Source: Corynebacterium tapiri (GTDB taxonomy: Bacteria > Actinomycetota > Actinomycetes > Mycobacteriales > Mycobacteriaceae). Taken from it: a stretch of 64,000 nt of DNA. Shown piece by piece: positions 58,412 to 64,000 of this stretch (positions are counted from its first letter, which is position 1; each line of letters starts with the position of its first letter). The DNA lies in assembly GCF_006334925.1 (NCBI RefSeq), contig NZ_VDHJ01000002.1:177588-241587 (forward strand). The letters are read 5' to 3'. A program made the position numbers and the translations under genes. The notes under the pieces were generated by a model, which was given only the letters and a program-made list of their open reading frames with translations, was not told the DNA's origin and searched no databases.

Positions 58412-58450
58412 GAGATGGGCTGACGCGCGTAGCGTGGTCGGCCCATTTCT
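58412..58450 (+). terminator. Terminator of arcDABC
   Basis: GAGATGGGCTGAC (58412-58424) pairs with GTCGGCCCATTTC (58437-58449) with two wobble pairs. The T-run is short (TTTCT), so strength is uncertain. Confidence 0.6.
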
Positions 58451-58504
58451 CGTCTGCATTCCCGTTCCCTCGGAGGACACCAGGAGGGCTGCGAGGGGGG
58501 CGTC

Positions 58505-58544
58505 GAAAAGCACAAACCCCGGCTGCGCTAAAAGCGAGCCGGGG
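58505..58544 (-). terminator. Terminator of tRNA-Arg
   Basis: On the minus strand CCCCGGCT and AGCCGGGG (58544-58537 with 58524-58517) form an 8-bp stem, followed by TTTGTGCTTTTC. Confidence 0.75.
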
Positions 58545-58547
58545 GAA

Positions 58548-58623
58548 TGGTGCGCCCGGAGGGATTCGAACCCCCAACCTTCTGATCCGTAGTCAGATGC
58601 TCTATCCGTTGAGCTACGGGCGC
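58548..58623 (-). tRNA. tRNA-Arg(ACG)
   Basis: A 76-nt cloverleaf with encoded CCA: acceptor GCGCCCG/CGGGCGC, D arm GCTC/GAGC, anticodon stem TCTGA/TCAGA with loop CTACGGA (anticodon ACG, complement at 58588-58590), and T loop TTCGAAT. It reads CGN-type arginine codons after deamination to inosine. It lies between arcC and argR2 on the opposite strand. Confidence 0.95.
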
Positions 58624-58731
58624 TTGCGGTACGTTTTGAATGATACGTCCGGGCGATGAATCGAACCAAATCGCGTGGTCGCGCGGGGTTGTGGGCGCGT
58701 GGAGGTGCCGGCATTATCCTTCCCACGTCCG

Positions 58732-58762
58732 TATAAGTTGTAGCTACATGCATAATTTGCTA
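58732..58762 (+). promoter_or_regulatory. argR2 promoter with candidate ARG box
   Basis: TATAAG (58732-58737) is a good -10. The following segment CATGCATAATTTGCTA (58747-58762) overlaps the expected transcription start and contains ATGCAT/TGC half-sites like actinobacterial ARG boxes, which would allow autorepression. The match is from memory. Confidence 0.4.
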
Positions 58763-58773
58763 CGGTCGTAGTT

Positions 58774-59271
58774 ATGTCTGGCCAATCGACGCGTTTTGCC
58801 CGCCTCCGGCGGATTCGCGAGATCCTCGGGGAGATTCGTGTCTCCTCGCAAGCTGATCTCGCTGCTTTGTTGCGTCGTGACGGTTTCAAGACAACCCAGG
58901 CAACGTTGTCCCGGGACCTCGTCGCTCTCAAGGCTCACAAGGTGAAGCCGGAGTCCGGTCCCGCTTATTACACCGTGGACGGGGAGGAACAAGCCCCGCT
59001 TTTGGAGGGGGCAGACGCGGTAGTCAAGCTCCGCGAAATGACTTCTCACCTCGCAGTTGACGTGGATTCCCAGGGTGTGTTTGTCACGCTACGGACTGTT
59101 CCGGGGGCAGGGGAGTACCTGGCAAGCTTCGTGGACGATCTTGCGGGATCTCTTGTTGTGGGCTGCGTTGCTGGTGATGACACGGTGTTGGTGCTCCTGC
59201 GCAACGAGCAGTCGAGCGAGCAATTTTTGAAGGCAGTGAGCGTGCGACGAAGGAAGGCCGAGGCTGTTTAA
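58774..59271 (+). CDS. argR: ArgR-family arginine repressor, copy 2
   Basis: A 165-aa ArgR with winged helix [20 protein letters not shown] and C-terminal VPGAGEYLASFVDD and GCVAGDDTVLVLL. It directly precedes argG and argH, the order of the classical corynebacterial argRGH, so this is most likely the ancestral arginine-biosynthesis repressor. An inverted repeat (GCCAC...GTGGC) follows before argG. Confidence 0.92.
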   Translation: MSGQSTRFARLRRIREILGEIRVSSQADLAALLRRDGFKTTQATLSRDLVALKAHKVKPESGPAYYTVDGEEQAPLLEGADAVVKLREMTSHLAVDVDSQGVFVTLRTVPGAGEYLASFVDDLAGSLVVGCVAGDDTVLVLLRNEQSSEQFLKAVSVRRRKAEAV

Positions 59272-59358
59272 GCCGCGCCACCTTGACTCGTTTTGTGGCG
59301 TGCGGCCTCGGCCCTAGGGCCTTATTCTCGTTCTGCCTAATTTGTGAAAGGTAATTCC

Positions 59359-60555
59359 ATGACTGATCGTATTGTGCTCGCTTACTCCGGTGGCCTGGAC
59401 ACCTCTGTGGCAATTCCGTACTTGGCTCAAAAGGTTGGAGCCGAAGTCGTAGCTGTTTCCCTCGACTTAGGTCAGGGCGGCGAGGACATGGAGTCGGTGC
59501 GGCAGCGGGCACTCGACTGCGGTGCGGTTGAGTCCATCGTGATCGATGCGAAGGACGAATTCGCCGATGACTACTGCTTGCCGACGATTAAGGCCAACGC
59601 CCTCTACATGAAGGAGTACCCGCTGGTCTCTGCGATTTCCCGGCCGCTGATCGTCAAGCACCTGGTTGAGGCCGCGAAAGCGCACGGTGGTACACACGTG
59701 GCCCACGGTTGTACCGGAAAGGGCAACGACCAGGTTCGGTTCGAGGTTGGCTTCTTGAATACTCATCCGGACCTAGAAATTGTTGCGCCTGCGCGTGACT
59801 ATGCCTGGACCAGAGACAAAGCTATTGCATTTGCTGAGGAGATCGATCTGCCTATTGAGCAGACAGCATCCTCGCCGTTTTCCATCGACCAGAACGTATG
59901 GGGCCGGGCGATTGAGACTGGTTACCTCGAGGACCTGTGGAATGCTCCTACCAAGGACATTTACGCCTACACCGAGGAGCCCGACCTGGGCAATGCTCCC
60001 GATGAGATCACGATCTCTTTCCAGGGTGGAGCACCGGTGGCCATCGACGGCAAGCCGGTGACCACATTGCAGGCGATCCAGGAGCTCAACGAGCGGGCCG
60101 GTGCCCAGGGCATTGGCCGGCTGGACATGGTCGAGGACCGGCTCGTTGGCATCAAGTCCCGCGAGATCTACGAGGCGCCGGGAGCCATGACCCTGATCCG
60201 GGCCCATGAAGCACTGGAGGCCGTCACAGTTGAGCGCGAACTTGCTCGCTACAAGCGGCTCGTTGACGCCCGGTGGTCGGAAGAGGTTTACGACGGCCTG
60301 TGGTTCGGCCCTCTCAAGCGTTCTCTGGATGCCTTCATCGAGTCGACCCAGGAGCATGTGACCGGAGACATTCGGATGGTGCTGCACGCTGGCAAGGCCA
60401 CCGTTACTGGACGGCGCTCCGACCACTCGCTCTACGACTTCAACCTGGCGACGTATGACTCTGGTGACTCGTTCGACCAGACTCTGGCGAAGGGATTTGT
60501 CAAGCTTCACGGCTTGTCCTCGCAGATTGCTAACAAGCGGGATCGGGAGGCGTAA
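59359..60555 (+). CDS. argG: Argininosuccinate synthase
   Basis: A 398-aa N-type ATP pyrophosphatase that joins citrulline and aspartate. The PP-loop is [33 protein letters not shown] is the citrulline/ATP region. ATG at 59359 with GAAAGG 7 nt upstream. Its substrate citrulline is the direct product of ArcA encoded upstream. The TAA stop abuts the argH ATG. Confidence 0.96.
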   Translation: MTDRIVLAYSGGLDTSVAIPYLAQKVGAEVVAVSLDLGQGGEDMESVRQRALDCGAVESIVIDAKDEFADDYCLPTIKANALYMKEYPLVSAISRPLIVKHLVEAAKAHGGTHVAHGCTGKGNDQVRFEVGFLNTHPDLEIVAPARDYAWTRDKAIAFAEEIDLPIEQTASSPFSIDQNVWGRAIETGYLEDLWNAPTKDIYAYTEEPDLGNAPDEITISFQGGAPVAIDGKPVTTLQAIQELNERAGAQGIGRLDMVEDRLVGIKSREIYEAPGAMTLIRAHEALEAVTVERELARYKRLVDARWSEEVYDGLWFGPLKRSLDAFIESTQEHVTGDIRMVLHAGKATVTGRRSDHSLYDFNLATYDSGDSFDQTLAKGFVKLHGLSSQIANKRDREA

Positions 60556-61998
<1,443 letters not shown>

Positions 61999-62060
61999 AA
62001 TAGGTCCTCCGCCCGCCCTGCCGAACTTCAGATCAACGGTGGGGCGGTAGTATCGGCCCC

Positions 62061-62264
62061 ATGAGTCTTGACCCCAAGTTGCTCGACGTACTGGTGTGCC
62101 CCATTGACCACGGGCCGTTGGAGTATCGCGAAGACGAGCAGGTGTTAGTTAACACCCGCCGAGGGATCGCCTATCGCATCGACAACGGAATCCCAGTAAT
62201 GCTTATCGACGAAGCTGAAGAATGGCCGGGCACCGGTACCAGCGACCAAGAGGAGGTCGAGTAA
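62061..62264 (+). CDS. Trm112-family small protein
   Basis: A 67-aa protein ([35 protein letters not shown]), the UPF0434/Trm112 fold. Only one of the usual zinc cysteines (VCP) remains. Such proteins can activate methyltransferases. TAGTAT (62048-62053) is 7 nt before the ATG (leaderless). tyrS begins 2 bp after the stop. Confidence 0.88.
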   Translation: MSLDPKLLDVLVCPIDHGPLEYREDEQVLVNTRRGIAYRIDNGIPVMLIDEAEEWPGTGTSDQEEVE

Positions 62265-62266
62265 AA

Positions 62267-63541
62267 GTGGCACAAAACATCATCGACGAGCTTTCCTGGC
62301 GTGGGTTGATCAATCAATCCACCGAACTTGAGGCGCTCAAGGAGGAGTGCAACGGCACGATCTCGCTTTACTGCGGGTTCGATCCAACCGGTGACTCCCT
62401 TCACGCTGGTCATCTCGTCCCGCTAATCATGCTGGCACGATTCCAGCAATTCGGTCACCGTCCTATCACCCTTGCGGGTGGTGCAACCGGAATGATCGGT
62501 GATCCTCGCGACGTGGGCGAGCGTCAGATGCTGTCCTCTGAAGTGATTGCCACCAACGTCGATAAGATCAAGCAGCAGCTTCGTCGTTTCGTGAGCTTTG
62601 ACAGTGGCCAGGACAACGAAGCTGTCATGGTAAACAACGCTGAATGGTTCAGCGGGATGAGCGCCATCGAGTTCCTGCGCGATCTTGGTAAGAACTTCTC
62701 ACTCAACGTCATGCTCGACCGCGACACGGTGAAGCGTCGTCTGGAAAATGACGGCATTTCCTACACCGAGTTCTCCTACATGCTGCTGCAAGCACACGAT
62801 TACGTGCACTTGCAGCGTGAATACGGGGCGGTCTTGCAGATCGGTGGCAGTGATCAATGGGGCAACATCATTTCTGGTGTTGACCTGAACCGTCGCGTTA
62901 ACCAAAAGCGTGTTCACGGACTTACCGTTCCGCTCGTCACTGATGCCGAGGGCAAGAAGTTCGGCAAGTCCACTGGTGGTGGCAAGCTGTGGCTGGATCC
63001 AGAGAAGACCTCTCCGTACTCCTGGTACCAGTACTTCATCAACGCGGGTGACGCCGTTGTTGTCGACTACTTGAAGTGGTTTACCTTCCTGTCGGAAGAA
63101 GAAATCCGAGATCTAGAAATCAAGGTCGCCGAAGAGCCATACAAGCGTGAGGCTCAGCGTCGTCTAGCGCAAGAACTAACGACGCTCGTTCATGGCGCAG
63201 AAGCGACGGCCGCCGTGGAGCTCGCCTCCCAAGCACTGTTCGGAAAGGCTGAGCTTCAGGATCTTGACGAAAGCACACTGGAATCCGCAGTTTCCGAGAC
63301 TTCGGTCGCTGATATCAAGGAAGGCGATCCCCGCTCGATCATTGACCTTCTGGTTGCTACTGGATTGGCAAAGTCCAATGGCGACGCGAGGCGTGCGGTG
63401 AAAGAGGGTGGCGCTTACGTCAATAATGAACGCGTCACCGAAGAAGACTGGGAGCCGAGCGCTTCAGACCTGCTCCACGGGAAGTGGCTCGTCCTGCGTA
63501 AGGGCAAGAAGAACTTCGCGGGTGTACGCGTAACTGCCTAG
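62267..63541 (+). CDS. tyrS: Tyrosyl-tRNA synthetase
   Basis: A 424-aa class I synthetase: [18 protein letters not shown] (HIGH), KFGKSTGG (KMSKS), and a C-terminal S4 RNA-binding domain ([20 protein letters not shown]). GTG at 62267 is chosen: AGGAGG (62251-62256) precedes it, and an earlier in-frame ATG at 62222 lies inside the Trm112 gene. Confidence 0.95.
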   Translation: MAQNIIDELSWRGLINQSTELEALKEECNGTISLYCGFDPTGDSLHAGHLVPLIMLARFQQFGHRPITLAGGATGMIGDPRDVGERQMLSSEVIATNVDKIKQQLRRFVSFDSGQDNEAVMVNNAEWFSGMSAIEFLRDLGKNFSLNVMLDRDTVKRRLENDGISYTEFSYMLLQAHDYVHLQREYGAVLQIGGSDQWGNIISGVDLNRRVNQKRVHGLTVPLVTDAEGKKFGKSTGGGKLWLDPEKTSPYSWYQYFINAGDAVVVDYLKWFTFLSEEEIRDLEIKVAEEPYKREAQRRLAQELTTLVHGAEATAAVELASQALFGKAELQDLDESTLESAVSETSVADIKEGDPRSIIDLLVATGLAKSNGDARRAVKEGGAYVNNERVTEEDWEPSASDLLHGKWLVLRKGKKNFAGVRVTA

Positions 63542-63552
63542 AAGCACACAAT

Positions 63553-63589
63553 GGCCCTTCAGCGACAGTCGGTCTGCTGAAGGGCCTTT
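63553..63589 (+). terminator. Terminator of tyrS
   Basis: GGCCCTTCAGC (63553-63563) and GCTGAAGGGCC (63576-63586) form a perfect 11-bp stem followed by TTT, 12 bp after the stop. Confidence 0.85.
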
Positions 63590-64000
63590 GGCATGTCTAC
63601 GCGGACGAAACTGCAGCGCATGGTGCAACTTGCGTGTTTCTGGGGTGGTGGTCTAAAGTAATCCAAGTCGCCGCGCAGAGATGACCGAAAGGTTACATGC
63701 AGGTGGCGGAAGAAATTTTCAGTGAACTTTCCAGCAACGGTTTGACTGGGGTTGGTTGGTTACTGTAGTTTCACTCAGGCTTCCATCGTGATTGGTTGTT
63801 GTGACTGGTTTTCGGTGGTGTGCGTGTGTTGTGTGAGAACTCAATAGTGTGCCAATAACAGCATCATCGCTTTGTTGTGGTGATGTGCACAAGTATGGAT
63901 GTGCTGGCCTGTTTTTCTACCCCGTCAATGGGTGGGCCGGCATGTTGATATTTTTCATTCATACTGGTTGCTTCCTGGTCGTTTCACCATCTCATGTTTT
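63590..64000 (+). promoter_or_regulatory. rRNA operon promoter and leader with boxA
   Basis: This gene-free stretch is typical of DNA before a corynebacterial 16S rRNA gene. TTGACT (63742-63747) is a -35 with a weak -10 (TGTAGT, 63764-63769). TGAGAACTCAATAGTG (63834-63849) matches the actinobacterial rrn antitermination boxA. The following AT/GT-rich leader continues to the window edge, where 16S rRNA has not yet begun. Confidence 0.75.

Noticed and set aside
59310..59321. GGCCCTAGGGCC palindrome before argG as terminator or operator
   Set aside because: A 12-bp palindrome without loop or T-run is weak evidence, and it does not resemble an ARG box.

Overview
The window is a chromosomal segment of a Corynebacterium (Actinobacteria, roughly 60% G+C by eye). 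The evidence is gene order (leuCD, gpsA, ddl, thiL, recG, coaD, polA, rpsA, ptsG, coaE, uvrB, uvrA, infC-rpmI-rplT, pheST, arg genes, tyrS, rRNA operon), actinobacterial protein variants, and TANNNT -10 boxes placed about 7 nt before start codons (leaderless genes). The species cannot be named from the sequence alone. Most of the window is housekeeping DNA. I see no transposase, integrase, phage gene or CRISPR array.

Layout. 1-4043: a 5'-truncated PLP decarboxylase, an IclR regulator (LtbR-like) and leuCD. 4051-15603: a MutT1-like hydrolase, gpsA, ddlA, a duplicated DUF3515 protein, thiL, ung, a FakA/DAK2 protein, recG, a small biotinyl-like protein, rsmD, coaD and a TSUP permease. 15596-18608: a polar amino-acid ABC importer and a small unknown gene. 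18691-21532: an unusual short tRNA-Leu(CAA) divergent from polA, which is followed by two perfect inverted DnaA boxes. 21681-31889: DUF2786, a methyltransferase, rpsA, ptsG, an ORC/AAA ATPase, coaE, uvrB and two universal stress proteins. 31960-37788 is the more accessory part: a long inverted repeat beside a DUF559/AbiEi-like nuclease, an XRE/DUF2975 pair with two operator-like palindromes, a HelD/HelR RNA-polymerase motor, a DoxX protein and a metallo-beta-lactamase-fold hydrolase. 37913-44876: uvrA, infC with an ATC start behind a candidate attenuator, rpmI, rplT, a TM2 protein, an rRNA methyltransferase and pheS.

47558-61998 is the most distinctive region. In C. glutamicum, as I recall it, pheT is followed by argCJBDFRGH. 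Here argC, argJ, argB and argD are missing. In their place are argR1, pyrR-pyrB-pyrC (without the usual carAB), argS, a complete arginine deiminase operon arcDABC, tRNA-Arg(ACG) and a second argR, followed by argG and argH. The set can import arginine in exchange for ornithine, convert arginine to citrulline and then to ornithine plus carbamoyl phosphate, and make ATP. It can also rebuild arginine from citrulline with ArgGH, and the carbamoyl phosphate could feed PyrB. This points to arginine-dependent metabolism in which arginine catabolism and pyrimidine synthesis share a locus. The link is an inference from gene content.

The window ends with a Trm112-like gene, tyrS and the promoter and boxA leader of an rRNA operon whose 16S gene lies beyond the right edge.
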